Origin: Bacillota bacterium | GTDB taxonomy: Bacteria > Bacillota > Clostridia > Christensenellales > CAG-138 | Assembly (NCBI GenBank): GCA_023416895.1 | Contig: JAEZGQ010000216.1 | Coordinates: 1-9,139 of the forward strand | Length of the DNA: 9,139 bases | Direction of reading: 5' to 3' | Part shown: one piece after another, positions 1-6,904 of the stretch | Layout: the number at the start of each line of letters is the position of its first letter | Numbering within the stretch: position 1 is the stretch's first letter | Position numbers and translations under genes: made by a program | Notes under the pieces: model-generated | Databases searched by the model: none | Seen by the model: the letters and a program-made list of their open reading frames with translations, nothing else | What the model was told of the DNA's origin: nothing

Positions 1-847
1 TTACGACCTCATCGAAAATAAGAAGTGCACCGTACTTATCGCAAAGCGCCCTTACGCCTGCCGGAAACGAAAAGTCCACCGGGCGGGTGCCGCTTTCGGG
101 CCCAATCGGTTCAAGAAACACCGCCGCAGTGCCTCCGTTTAAGCTGTTTCGGCGCAAGACGCGTTCAAGGTCGTTTAGATCGTTGGGGAAAAACTCCTGT
201 GTATGACGGAATACGTACCCGGGTACACCATGCGACTGGAGTCCTTTTGTTCCTGGGATGCGAATGCCGTAAGCAAGCTGGTCGCTCCAGCCATGGTACG
301 CGCCACCCATTTTTACGATGTTCTTCTTTTTTGTAGCAAGCCTTGCAACACGAATCGCGCCCATACAAGCCTCCGTGCCGGAGCCGAACATGCGAACCAT
401 TTCCACGGCAGGAACAAGCTCGGTGATCTTTTGCGCAATTTTATATTCGTACTCATGGAAGAGCCCCGTGGAAGGCCCACAGTTATCCAACAATTCCTTT
501 ACCTTTTCGCGCACATACGGGGGGTTGCTGCCAAGCACAGTGGGGCCACCTGCCTGCAAAAAGTCTAGATACTCGTTGCCGTCCACATCCCACAACCTGT
601 TACCCTTCGCTTTTGTAAAAACCAAAGGAAACGGATGATTGAAGGCAAGGTTGTGCTGCACCCCACCCGGAATAACCGAAAGAGCCTGCTCTACCAAAGC
701 GTGCGAGCGTTTGCAGCGCTCGCCGTAATATTCCGTCTCGTATTTTTCAAGCGCCTGCTTGCCTATGCTGCAAATCGGCTTCTTGATCAATTCATCAAGC
801 TGCGCGGTTACTTTTTTTGCGTCAACATAACGGTAGTTCGGCTTCAT
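1..847 (-). CDS. Class III PLP-dependent aminotransferase (glutamate-1-semialdehyde aminomutase-like), 3' end missing
   Basis: I translated 282 residues without interruption from the ATG at 847-845 to the window edge; the C-terminal part lies outside. It resembles class III (fold type I) aminotransferases that move an amino group using pyridoxal phosphate. Visible family features are VIPGGV (58-63), the WDVDGNEYLDF stretch (86-96), AGGPTVLGS (99-107), the phosphate-binding SGTEA (156-160), GAYHGW (182-187) and the FDEVV segment (278-282), whose Asp contacts the PLP pyridine nitrogen. The catalytic Lys should follow a few tens of residues later and is not visible. About 55 residues precede the usual start of homology, a modest N-terminal extension. 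A strong GGAGGT site (854-859) fixes the start. It lies 18 nt behind the FGGY kinase and is probably co-transcribed with it. True aminomutase activity for tetrapyrrole synthesis is unlikely in this context; an omega-amino or amino-acid-like substrate is more plausible. Substrate unknown. Confidence 0.9.
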   Translation of the reverse strand, partial: MKPNYRYVDAKKVTAQLDELIKKPICSIGKQALEKYETEYYGERCKRSHALVEQALSVIPGGVQHNLAFNHPFPLVFTKAKGNRLWDVDGNEYLDFLQAGGPTVLGSNPPYVREKVKELLDNCGPSTGLFHEYEYKIAQKITELVPAVEMVRMFGSGTEACMGAIRVARLATKKKNIVKMGGAYHGWSDQLAYGIRIPGTKGLQSHGVPGYVFRHTQEFFPNDLNDLERVLRRNSLNGGTAAVFLEPIGPESGTRPVDFSFPAGVRALCDKYGALLIFDEVV

Positions 848-865
848 TTTATTACCTCCATAAAT

Positions 866-2461
866 TCAGGTACGGTTCAAAAGCTGGAAAAGCTTTTTGT
901 TTGCGCGATAAAGGGACTTGAAAACATTAAAATTTTTATCGTAGGCCGCCTTAGCGGAAGGATTTGGATTGTATGTTTTTATGGCAAGAACAAAAGCGCG
1001 TACGCTTTCGAGCCTTTCAATAACGCCAAGTCCAACCCCCGCTACGGCCGCAGCGCCTACGGCACCAACGTTTTGAGGCTGTTCCACGGTTTCAATGCTG
1101 CGCCCCGTCATATCGGCAAGAATCTGACAGGTCACATCGGAAAGCGCGCCACCACCCACGAAACGGATCGGATTTGAGGTTTTTACGTGCTTTGCTTGAC
1201 ATTCGAGCATCCACCTAAGATGATAACACACACCTTCGAGTACCGCGCGTATCATTTCGGTTTTTCCGGTTTCAAGGCGGATGTTAAAAAACATGCCTGC
1301 GGCGCTCGAGTCTTCAAACGGGCAGCGGTTGCCATGCAGCCACGGCGTAAAAATCACACCGCCCGCACCGGGAGGAACGCGGCGGATCGTTTCGGTCAAA
1401 TAGTCATAAAGGCTGGTATAAACGCTTTCTCTGCTTTCGGCAACGTTTTTCTTTTCAAGATAGATGCCGATCTCGTCGAGTGCCAGATGGTCTTTCACCC
1501 ACTCCAGGCACTTCCCAGCCGTTTCCATTTCCGCAAAGTAGTTGTATTTTCCGTTTTGCGCGCCGATGATGGCTGCCATCATTGCGTCGATATCGACGCT
1601 TTGCCGATCGACAACCGTTGAAACCCAGCCTGAAGTACCCGAGTAAATGTGGGTATCCCCCGTATTGGTGCAGCCCGAGCCGATGCCAATAAGCGTGGCG
1701 TCACCACCGCCGCCAAACACGGGCGTGCCCTCGCAAAGCCCAAGCGCTTCAGCCGCCTCGGCGGTAAGCCCACCTACGTTATCGGTCGCTTTGACAATGC
1801 GTGGCAAATGCGCCATGTTGACCCCAAACATTTTACAAAGTGGCTTGCTCCAGCCCCGTTTCCCACCTCTGGAATCATACAGAAACGTAGAATAGGCGGA
1901 ATCCTCCGTCATCACAAATTGCCCCGTACAGCGGCAAAGGAGGTATTCCTTTACATCAAGCCATTTGTACACGCGTTTAAAAAGCTCCGGCTCGTTGTTT
2001 TCCACCCATTTGTACTTCCAAACGGGGTCTTTTACGCTGGAGGATACCGCGCAGGTAAGGCGAAGGCTCGCTATTAACCGCAATACGTTTGCGCCGCCCA
2101 CTTGCAGCCCGTGAGCCATGCCCCTTTTTAATTCATCACCCGCGCGCTGATCCATATAGCTCATGGGCCTTCGCACCGCATGCCCGTTTTTATCCACCAG
2201 CACGAGCCCTTGCATTTGGGTGCAAAACGAAATGCCATCGACCTGCCGAGGCGTCACATCGCACTTTTCAAACAGTGAGCGTGTGGTAGCGCACATAGCG
2301 TTCCACCATTCCTCCGCATCCTGTTCTACCCCGCCGTTTTCCCGCACATAAAGCCCATACCCCTGCTGTGCGCTTGCAAGAAGCTTTATTTTTTCGTCCA
2401 AGCGAAACAAACAGGTTTTTACCGCTGTTGTACCTACGTCGTATGCGATCGCGTAAGCCAT
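866..2461 (-). CDS. FGGY-family carbohydrate kinase (xylulokinase-like)
   Basis: A 531-residue protein of typical FGGY length, predicted to phosphorylate a sugar or polyol with ATP in the cytoplasm. The N-terminal FGGY domain opens with DVGTT (8-12), the ATP phosphate loop. The second actin-like domain contains GGGGDA (250-255) with the expected catalytic Asp254, then GTSGW (275-279), the RAVLEGV helix (405-411) and GGGALS (436-441) of the adenosine pocket. The sugar-contact motif usually read QMHG in xylulokinases is QMQG here (82-85), so the substrate need not be xylulose. AAAGGAGGAA (2468-2477) precedes the ATG and overlaps the stop codon of the upstream tetR gene, so translation is probably coupled. 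The aminotransferase follows after 18 nt. The combination with an aminotransferase hints at catabolism of an unusual or amino-containing sugar or polyol, but this is inference. Family confident, substrate unknown. Confidence 0.93.
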   Translation of the reverse strand: MAYAIAYDVGTTAVKTCLFRLDEKIKLLASAQQGYGLYVRENGGVEQDAEEWWNAMCATTRSLFEKCDVTPRQVDGISFCTQMQGLVLVDKNGHAVRRPMSYMDQRAGDELKRGMAHGLQVGGANVLRLIASLRLTCAVSSSVKDPVWKYKWVENNEPELFKRVYKWLDVKEYLLCRCTGQFVMTEDSAYSTFLYDSRGGKRGWSKPLCKMFGVNMAHLPRIVKATDNVGGLTAEAAEALGLCEGTPVFGGGGDATLIGIGSGCTNTGDTHIYSGTSGWVSTVVDRQSVDIDAMMAAIIGAQNGKYNYFAEMETAGKCLEWVKDHLALDEIGIYLEKKNVAESRESVYTSLYDYLTETIRRVPPGAGGVIFTPWLHGNRCPFEDSSAAGMFFNIRLETGKTEMIRAVLEGVCYHLRWMLECQAKHVKTSNPIRFVGGGALSDVTCQILADMTGRSIETVEQPQNVGAVGAAAVAGVGLGVIERLESVRAFVLAIKTYNPNPSAKAAYDKNFNVFKSLYRANKKLFQLLNRT

Positions 2462-2475
2462 ACCGCCTTCCTCCT

Positions 2476-3129
2476 TTACCCCCTGTGCGCGATTTGCGAG
2501 CGCTCCACCGTAAAGGCGGATTCAAGGAATTTCAAAAGCTCCCCAACCACCCTTTCGTCATCTGAAAACACACCGTCGTCACAGTAAATCTGAAAGCGTT
2601 CCTTGTAATAGTCACAGGAATAAGAAAATTGCAGCATCATCAAAAGGTTGTCAAAGAAAAAGGCAAAAAACCTTGGGTCGGCATCTTTTCGAATCACACC
2701 TTCCGCCTGTGCTTGCATAAGGAACGCCCGGTAAGCGCCTGAGGAAATGCTTTCGATTTCGTTTGCAAAGGCACGGGCGTACTTTTTGCAGCTGCCCGCG
2801 GTGATCTCATGATATAAAACATGGTAACTGCCGTGCTCCTTTGCGCTTTTTTGAAGCGCACGGATCAACTTTTCGGCACGGACAAGAATTTTATCGTCGC
2901 AAGCGAGCACCTCAGCAATCACGCGGTCGAGTTCCGCCAGACACATCCTTAAGCACGCCTCAAAAAAATCGTCTTTGTTTGCGTAATACTTATACAGCAC
3001 GCCTACGCTGACACCGGATTTTTTAGCAATCGCGTGCATGTTTGCTTTGTCGGGCCCGTTTTCGGCGAATTCCGCAATACCGGCTTCCAAAATGGTTTGG
3101 ATTTCTTCGTCGGTAAGTTTTTTGAACAT
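2476..3129 (-). CDS. TetR/AcrR-family transcriptional regulator
   Basis: A 217-residue protein with the standard TetR layout. The N-terminal helix-turn-helix spans about residues 10-56, with the recognition region around KKSGVSVGVLYKYYANKDD (36-54), the conserved 'GVS.G.LY.Y...K..' signature. The rest is helical and variable, as expected for a ligand-binding and dimerisation domain, and gives no clue to the ligand. The ATG at 3129-3127 follows an AAGGAAGG site (3136-3143). It is the first gene of an apparent operon with the kinase and aminotransferase, and an 18-bp palindrome sits between its promoter and start codon, so it most likely represses its own operon until a pathway metabolite binds. 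Autorepression is inferred from layout only. Confidence 0.93.
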   Translation of the reverse strand: MFKKLTDEEIQTILEAGIAEFAENGPDKANMHAIAKKSGVSVGVLYKYYANKDDFFEACLRMCLAELDRVIAEVLACDDKILVRAEKLIRALQKSAKEHGSYHVLYHEITAGSCKKYARAFANEIESISSGAYRAFLMQAQAEGVIRKDADPRFFAFFFDNLLMMLQFSYSCDYYKERFQIYCDDGVFSDDERVVGELLKFLESAFTVERSQIAHRG

Positions 3130-3202
3130 GGAGCACCTTCCTTCGGTCGGGCTTGTTGTAGGAGGGGAGGTTCACTAAGAAATGATTTTTAAGAGATTTT
3201 GT

Positions 3203-3220
3203 CGTGAATTCATATTCACG
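3203..3220. promoter_or_regulatory. Palindromic operator candidate for the TetR regulator
   Basis: A perfect inverted repeat with 7-bp arms CGTGAAT and ATTCACG separated by TCAT. It lies about 11 bp downstream of the -10 element on the minus strand, i.e. over the start of the transcript, the position where a bound dimer would block RNA polymerase. Length and symmetry fit TetR-family operators. Binding by this particular protein is inference. Confidence 0.65.
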
Positions 3221-3230
3221 TCTTAGATAC

Positions 3231-3258
3231 AGTATAACACCGCGTATCAAAAACACAA
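3231..3258 (-). promoter_or_regulatory. SigA-type promoter of the tetR-kinase-aminotransferase operon
   Basis: On the minus strand TTGTGT (3253-3258) and TATACT (3231-3236) are 16 bp apart, and TG stands one base before the -10, giving an extended -10 (TGTTATACT). Transcription would begin near 3224, just upstream of the palindrome at 3203-3220. The start site was deduced from spacing, not observed. Confidence 0.65.
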
Positions 3259-3291
3259 TATGGTATTTAAATTTCGGAAATTTTAAGCAAT

Positions 3292-3317
3292 AAAAAAGGA
3301 GCCGTTTATAGGCTCCT
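3292..3317 (-). terminator. Rho-independent terminator after the Fe-S flavoprotein gene
   Basis: On the minus strand AGGAGCC and GGCTCCT form a perfect 7-bp stem around a 7-nt loop, followed directly by a run of T residues (complement of 3291-3297). It lies about 55 nt past the stop codon at 3372 and separates that gene from the tetR promoter. Confidence 0.88.
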
Positions 3318-3371
3318 ACTATAGATTGTGTGGGTCATTGGCAGGCAGCGTAAAAATGCGGCCAAAGCCTA

Positions 3372-4043
3372 TTATTTTCCCGGGCCGACGGCGGCGAGCA
3401 CATTTTGCACCAATGGTTCGATACACTTGACGATAGCGGGCCAATCCTGAACGATATCGGGAAAAACAGAATGCTCGGCTTTTACCAGGCAATTTTCATC
3501 GTGCAGGCCAAAAACCGCTCCGCTTTTGTATTCATCTCCTACCCCTATCACCTGAAACGACAGCGAACGTAGCGTATTCGCCACGGGCGTAACCAAATGA
3601 TCGTGATAGTACTTAAGATTTTCTTCGGTTCCAACCATTCCGCCATGCCCTACGACCCCAACGGGCGTGCCGCGAAACGCGCAGCGGTATTCCGGGCGAA
3701 CGAGCCAGTTCGCATAGACGATCTCATTGATTTTTTCAAAAAGGATCATCAACTTCGATGGAATCGGCGAATAATGCGGTACAACAAAAAAGATACCATC
3801 GGCCCGCTCTATTGCGGAAAGGACCCGGTTGAACGCCATGTCAAACGGGCATTCGCCGGTATTGCAACACGCGCCGCAAAGCGTACACGGAACAAGCGCA
3901 TAATCCTGCAACGGCAAAATTTCGACCGTCGCTTCCGGCTTCTCGCGCAAGATAAGTTCCTTGATTTTGCCGCACACCATGACGGAAGCGCTATTATCGC
4001 CCTTCGCTACCGTATTGGAGGCAGAAATACATACGATCCTCAT
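3372..4043 (-). CDS. Iron-sulfur flavoprotein-like NAD(P)H/FMN-dependent oxidoreductase
   Basis: A 223-residue flavodoxin-fold protein of the NADPH-dependent FMN reductase superfamily. The first strand and loop (MRIVCISASN, then GDNSAS) match the FMN phosphate-binding end, but the usual GSPR-type loop is replaced by SASNTVAKGDNSAS (7-20). Residues 53-65 carry Cys53, Cys56, Cys59, Cys60 and Cys65, which fits the compact CX2CX2CX5C motif known to bind a 4Fe-4S cluster in archaeal and clostridial iron-sulfur flavoproteins (Isf). VVPHYSPIPSKLMILFEK and the Gly-rich VGHGGMVGTEEN are typical of the family. An in-frame GTG lies 6 nt upstream at 4049, but it falls inside the AGGTGA ribosome site, so the ATG at 4043 is preferred. 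It follows the diguanylate cyclase by 72 nt with no clear terminator between. Electron donor and substrate unknown. Confidence 0.82.
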   Translation of the reverse strand: MRIVCISASNTVAKGDNSASVMVCGKIKELILREKPEATVEILPLQDYALVPCTLCGACCNTGECPFDMAFNRVLSAIERADGIFFVVPHYSPIPSKLMILFEKINEIVYANWLVRPEYRCAFRGTPVGVVGHGGMVGTEENLKYYHDHLVTPVANTLRSLSFQVIGVGDEYKSGAVFGLHDENCLVKAEHSVFPDIVQDWPAIVKCIEPLVQNVLAAVGPGK

Positions 4044-4045
4044 TG

Positions 4046-4051
4046 TCACCT
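4046..4051 (-). promoter_or_regulatory. Ribosome-binding site choosing the ATG at 4043
   Basis: AGGTGA on the minus strand, with 5 nt between AGG and the ATG at 4043. The competing in-frame GTG (4047-4049) is part of this site and has no SD of its own, so the shorter protein is the better model. Confidence 0.5.
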
Positions 4052-4115
4052 GAAAAGAACAGATTTTACCAGCAGCAGACTAGCTACATCACCCATAGAA
4101 GCGTATAGAATCCGT

Positions 4116-5126
4116 TTACCGCACGTTTTTTGCGCCTTTGTGCGCCCGTTTCACTTCATACATCGCTTGATCGGCCTTATCGAGAAGCGCCTCAAGCTCC
4201 TCCCCATCCTCATTGTAAAGCGCATAACCGATGCTTACTTTCAAGGGTAGCACATGGCCCTGAAATTCGAATGGTTTTTCAAGTGCGGAATACACTCGCT
4301 TTTCCAGAGTGTGAAGGCCGCTGCGGTTCGTTACGGTTGCGGCAAGAATTCCATACTCATCGCCGCCAAGCCGTGCAACCAAATCCGCCTTTCGAACGGC
4401 GGAGGTGGCGCGCAGCGCCACTTCTTTGATTGCCGCATCGCCCGCATAATGCCCATAAGTATCGTTGATCTCCTTAAGGCCGTCCAAATCCATAGAAATA
4501 ACGCCGAACCTACCGTTTTCCCGCGCGGCCTCCGTAAGCCTTTGGCGAAGCCTATCATAAAACAACGACCGGTTCGGAATGCCGGTAAGACTATCGTGCG
4601 TAGCCTTATGAAACAGCTCACTCTCTCCGTTTTTGATCGCGCTGGACATTGCAGCCGCAATCGCTCCCGAAATAAGCCGAAGCACCTCAACGGTATTCTC
4701 ATCAAAGTGATTGACTTGTGAAGAAAATACTTTTAGTACTCCAACCACTTCATCGCGACAGATGAGAGGCATCACAATCATGGACTTTATGCCGATTTTG
4801 CGGCACGCGTTCTTGTTGACACGCGCGTCACTTTCAATGTCGTTGCTGATCAACGGCGTTCGCGCGTCAATGCAAAGCCCTGAAAGGCTGTTGCCGATAT
4901 CCAGCCTTAGCCCGAGAAACTTCTCTGCGATGCCGGCTACTGAGCTATAAACAAGCTCGCTCTTTTCAATCAATTCTACGGAAGCACCGCTTGCGCTTGT
5001 AATGCGCTGTGCCCGCGCAGTTACAAGGTTCATGATAGCGCCAAGGTCGATCCCCTGCTGGACCACCTCGGTTTGCATGGCGATGATTTCCAACAGCTTA
5101 TCGTTGCTTAAAATGCTTTGGTACAA
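4116..5126 (-). CDS. GAF-domain diguanylate cyclase (GGDEF protein)
   Basis: A 336-residue soluble protein predicted to make cyclic di-GMP from two GTP. Residues about 20-162 form a GAF sensor domain; about 172-332 form a GGDEF domain starting at DSLTGIPNR (178-186). The catalytic loop reads GGDEY (254-258), an accepted active variant, with metal-binding Asp213 and the N221...D230 substrate residues present. RKAD (245-248) sits exactly five residues before GGDEY and is an intact RxxD inhibitory site, so product feedback is likely. There is no transmembrane segment or receiver domain; the input is whatever the GAF domain senses, unknown here. The start is uncertain: the longest frame begins with TTG at 5126 behind a weak purine-rich stretch, while the first internal ATG is residue 17 and would leave the GAF core intact. 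The Fe-S flavoprotein gene follows on the same strand. Confidence 0.9.
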   Translation of the reverse strand: MYQSILSNDKLLEIIAMQTEVVQQGIDLGAIMNLVTARAQRITSASGASVELIEKSELVYSSVAGIAEKFLGLRLDIGNSLSGLCIDARTPLISNDIESDARVNKNACRKIGIKSMIVMPLICRDEVVGVLKVFSSQVNHFDENTVEVLRLISGAIAAAMSSAIKNGESELFHKATHDSLTGIPNRSLFYDRLRQRLTEAARENGRFGVISMDLDGLKEINDTYGHYAGDAAIKEVALRATSAVRKADLVARLGGDEYGILAATVTNRSGLHTLEKRVYSALEKPFEFQGHVLPLKVSIGYALYNEDGEELEALLDKADQAMYEVKRAHKGAKNVR

Positions 5127-5340
5127 AACGGTTTTCCGCCCCTACTCCATTTATTTCCGATCTTAGGAATACGCTTGGTTTCAAAATCGGTACATTCCAT
5201 ATATCGAACGCAACGGAAGTTTCTTAACGGCAAATCGAACGGTTTAAAATTTTTTCTTTGTCGGCTTTACATCTGTACATCATAGGCTGAAACTACTAGA
5301 GAGTACGTATTGCAAAAAGCTTATACTGCTTTGAAGACGG
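5127..5340. other. Intergenic gap upstream of the diguanylate cyclase
   Basis: A 214-nt gap between the small flavoprotein gene and the cyclase. I found a weak terminator-like hairpin at its right end and no convincing -35/-10 pair for the cyclase. No RNA gene is recognised. Confidence 0.4.
5313..5332 (-). terminator. Weak terminator-like hairpin after the small flavoprotein gene
   Basis: On the minus strand AAAGC and GCTTT pair around a 7-nt loop and are followed by TTTGC. The 5-bp AT-rich stem is short and the T-run brief, so termination would be inefficient. It lies about 9 nt past the stop codon at 5341. Confidence 0.3.
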
Positions 5341-5898
5341 TCAATGCGTGTTGTTCATGTTAATTCTTCGTGCAATGCCGTTAATCTTCAATAGTGCAAG
5401 CGCATCTTCTTTTGCGGGAACAGCATCGGTATGCAAAGATAAAACAACATCATCGGGGCTTAAGACCGCATTCATTTTCTTAAACATCCATATGGCTAGC
5501 TTTTTTGCCGTTTCCTCATTTCCATCCCCTCCACCAACAAGCAATAAAACCGCAGTCTTTTTTCGCAGCTCCATTTCATTGTGCAGAAAACGTTTTGCCG
5601 CATAATATGCTTGAAAGCGGCTCGCAAGACTCATGAGTGGGCCGGTAAGGTTCGACATGTAAACAGGCGATGCAATTACAACGGTTTCAAAGTCGTCGTC
5701 ATAGATTTTGGCCATGTCGTCCTTAATTGTACAACCTTTTTCCTTCCAGCACCTTCTGCAGTCGATACATGGTGAAATGTTGTCATAATACGCGGAAACT
5801 TCAACGATTTCTCCGTTCAGCTGGTCTTTTAACGCTGTCAAAAGTGCATACGTATCTCCGTTTTTTCTTGGTGAACCGTTAATAATCAGCGTCTTCAT
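5341..5898 (-). CDS. Flavodoxin-family NAD(P)H-dependent oxidoreductase with 4-Cys motif
   Basis: A 185-residue flavodoxin-fold protein. GSPRKNGDT (8-16) is the classic FMN phosphate-binding loop, and SPVYMSNLTGPL (77-88) is the conserved segment over the flavin ring. Cys44, Cys47, Cys50 and Cys56 make a CX2CX2CX5C motif, the same spacing as in the larger flavoprotein at 3372-4043 and as in iron-sulfur flavoproteins, so a 4Fe-4S cluster is possible. Many annotated relatives are called simply 'flavodoxin family protein'. The ATG lies 9 nt after the GNAT gene's stop and only a poor SD (GTGGA next to the ATG) is visible, so translation probably relies on coupling with the acetyltransferase. Physiological substrate unknown. 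Confidence 0.85.
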   Translation of the reverse strand: MKTLIINGSPRKNGDTYALLTALKDQLNGEIVEVSAYYDNISPCIDCRRCWKEKGCTIKDDMAKIYDDDFETVVIASPVYMSNLTGPLMSLASRFQAYYAAKRFLHNEMELRKKTAVLLLVGGGDGNEETAKKLAIWMFKKMNAVLSPDDVVLSLHTDAVPAKEDALALLKINGIARRINMNNTH

Positions 5899-5907
5899 TC
5901 CACAGAC

Positions 5908-6837
5908 TTACTTTAGCTTAAAATAGTCCATAGCCGACGTTTGCTCAAAGCCGCAGGACTTGTACAAATTGAGTGCCGCAGCATTTTCGGTCACTACTTG
6001 AAGCATGATTTCTTTTGCACCGGTCTCCCTCAGTTTTTCTATGGATTTAAGAAGAATGGCCCTTCCCAATCCCTTTCCGCGGTTTTCAGGCAACACGCCC
6101 AGCCCAAAAATCCCACCTAAACCGTTTGTTTGTTGCAAGTGAACTTTTCCAACAATTTGCTCATCTTTTTCAGCGAAATAGATGATTACGCCATGTTTTT
6201 CCTCTTCCTCGGGTAAAAGAGTAGGTTCAAACGGCGTGTCTTCGTTGTCTTTGTTTTCGTGGTCGCCAAAATAAATTGCATTTTGCCGGGCCAGTTCGTG
6301 GGCATCCGCATTCGTTGCCTTTTTAAAGGCGATACCCTGCAACGAGTCTGCTGAAAATTCCGCATCGCTGCGTAAGTACATTTCAAATTCCGAATGCTCG
6401 TAGCAAGCGCCGATCTTTTTTATAAAGTCCTGGCCGGCAGCAGCTTTTCTGTCGCACAAAACGAGGATGTTGACCGCGTTCCTCCGCTTGCACTCCGCAA
6501 CCGCAAGTTCATGAAGCTTCGAAAAAACGCCCATCCTACGGTACTCCGGATGCACCATGCCGGTTATTTCAAAGGGTGCTTGGGAGCCGCCGAAACTGCA
6601 TATCCCCATGTAACCAATCAGCCGCGCTCCATCGAAGCACATAAATTCATTGATGTTTTGAAGCGGCGCTGCATCCGTGCTGATGAAAGCATCGGCAAGC
6701 TTATAGTCAAGTTCCAGCTTTAATGCAATTTGATCATGGCTGTAGCATTGCGTTTGAAGCGCGCGAATCAATTCACAGTCCTCTTGATCAAGTTTGCTTT
6801 TCAGCTTGATCCATGGCTCTATAAGTGTTTTTTCCAT
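5908..6837 (-). CDS. Tandem GNAT N-acetyltransferase
   Basis: A 309-residue protein with two GNAT folds in tandem. The first (about 20-155) has the acetyl-CoA loop in HPEYRRMGVFSKL (96-108); its RRMGVF is a slightly degenerate version of R-x-x-G-x-G/A. The second (about 168-309) has a canonical loop in LPENRGKGLGRAIL (249-262) followed by NAAALNLYKSCGF (285-297), the usual fourth-motif region. The C-terminal domain is therefore the better candidate for catalysis. Such double-GNAT proteins acetylate small amines, antibiotics or protein N-termini, and nothing here identifies the acceptor. AAGGAGG (6845-6851) with 7-nt spacing fixes the ATG at 6837. The small flavoprotein follows after 9 nt, so the two probably share a transcript. 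Confidence 0.9.
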   Translation of the reverse strand: MEKTLIEPWIKLKSKLDQEDCELIRALQTQCYSHDQIALKLELDYKLADAFISTDAAPLQNINEFMCFDGARLIGYMGICSFGGSQAPFEITGMVHPEYRRMGVFSKLHELAVAECKRRNAVNILVLCDRKAAAGQDFIKKIGACYEHSEFEMYLRSDAEFSADSLQGIAFKKATNADAHELARQNAIYFGDHENKDNEDTPFEPTLLPEEEEKHGVIIYFAEKDEQIVGKVHLQQTNGLGGIFGLGVLPENRGKGLGRAILLKSIEKLRETGAKEIMLQVVTENAAALNLYKSCGFEQTSAMDYFKLK

Positions 6838-6877
6838 GTAAAATCCTCCTTTCGAATTTATATCCTGTAAATGTCGC

Positions 6878-6889
6878 GTGTTTTAACAC
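6878..6889. repeat. 12-bp inverted repeat upstream of the GNAT gene
   Basis: GTGTT and AACAC arms around TT; allowing one G-U pair it extends to a 6-bp RNA stem with a TAAA loop on the minus strand. No T-run follows, so it is not a convincing terminator for the DUF4256 gene. It may be a small operator for the GNAT unit, or chance. Confidence 0.3.
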
Positions 6890-6904
6890 ACTTCAAGAAA
6901 GCAC

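Noticed and set aside
635..1177. Plus-strand ORFs of 100-217 codons across the window (for example this one, and 3597-4250)
   Set aside because: They are antisense shadows of well-supported minus-strand genes, have no family resemblance and lack good ribosome-binding sites.
4044..4049. GTG start two codons upstream of the Fe-S flavoprotein ATG
   Set aside because: The GTG is inside the AGGTGA site needed for the ATG and has no SD upstream.
5108..5200. 30-codon ORF on the minus strand overlapping the cyclase start (MECTDFETKRIPKIG...)
   Set aside because: No SD precedes it, and it overlaps the start of the GGDEF gene in another frame; no recognisable family.
5127..5340. Promoter search in the gap before the cyclase
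   Set aside because: TATGAT-like and TATAAG-like hexamers exist, but none has a -35 partner at 16-18 bp, so no call was made.
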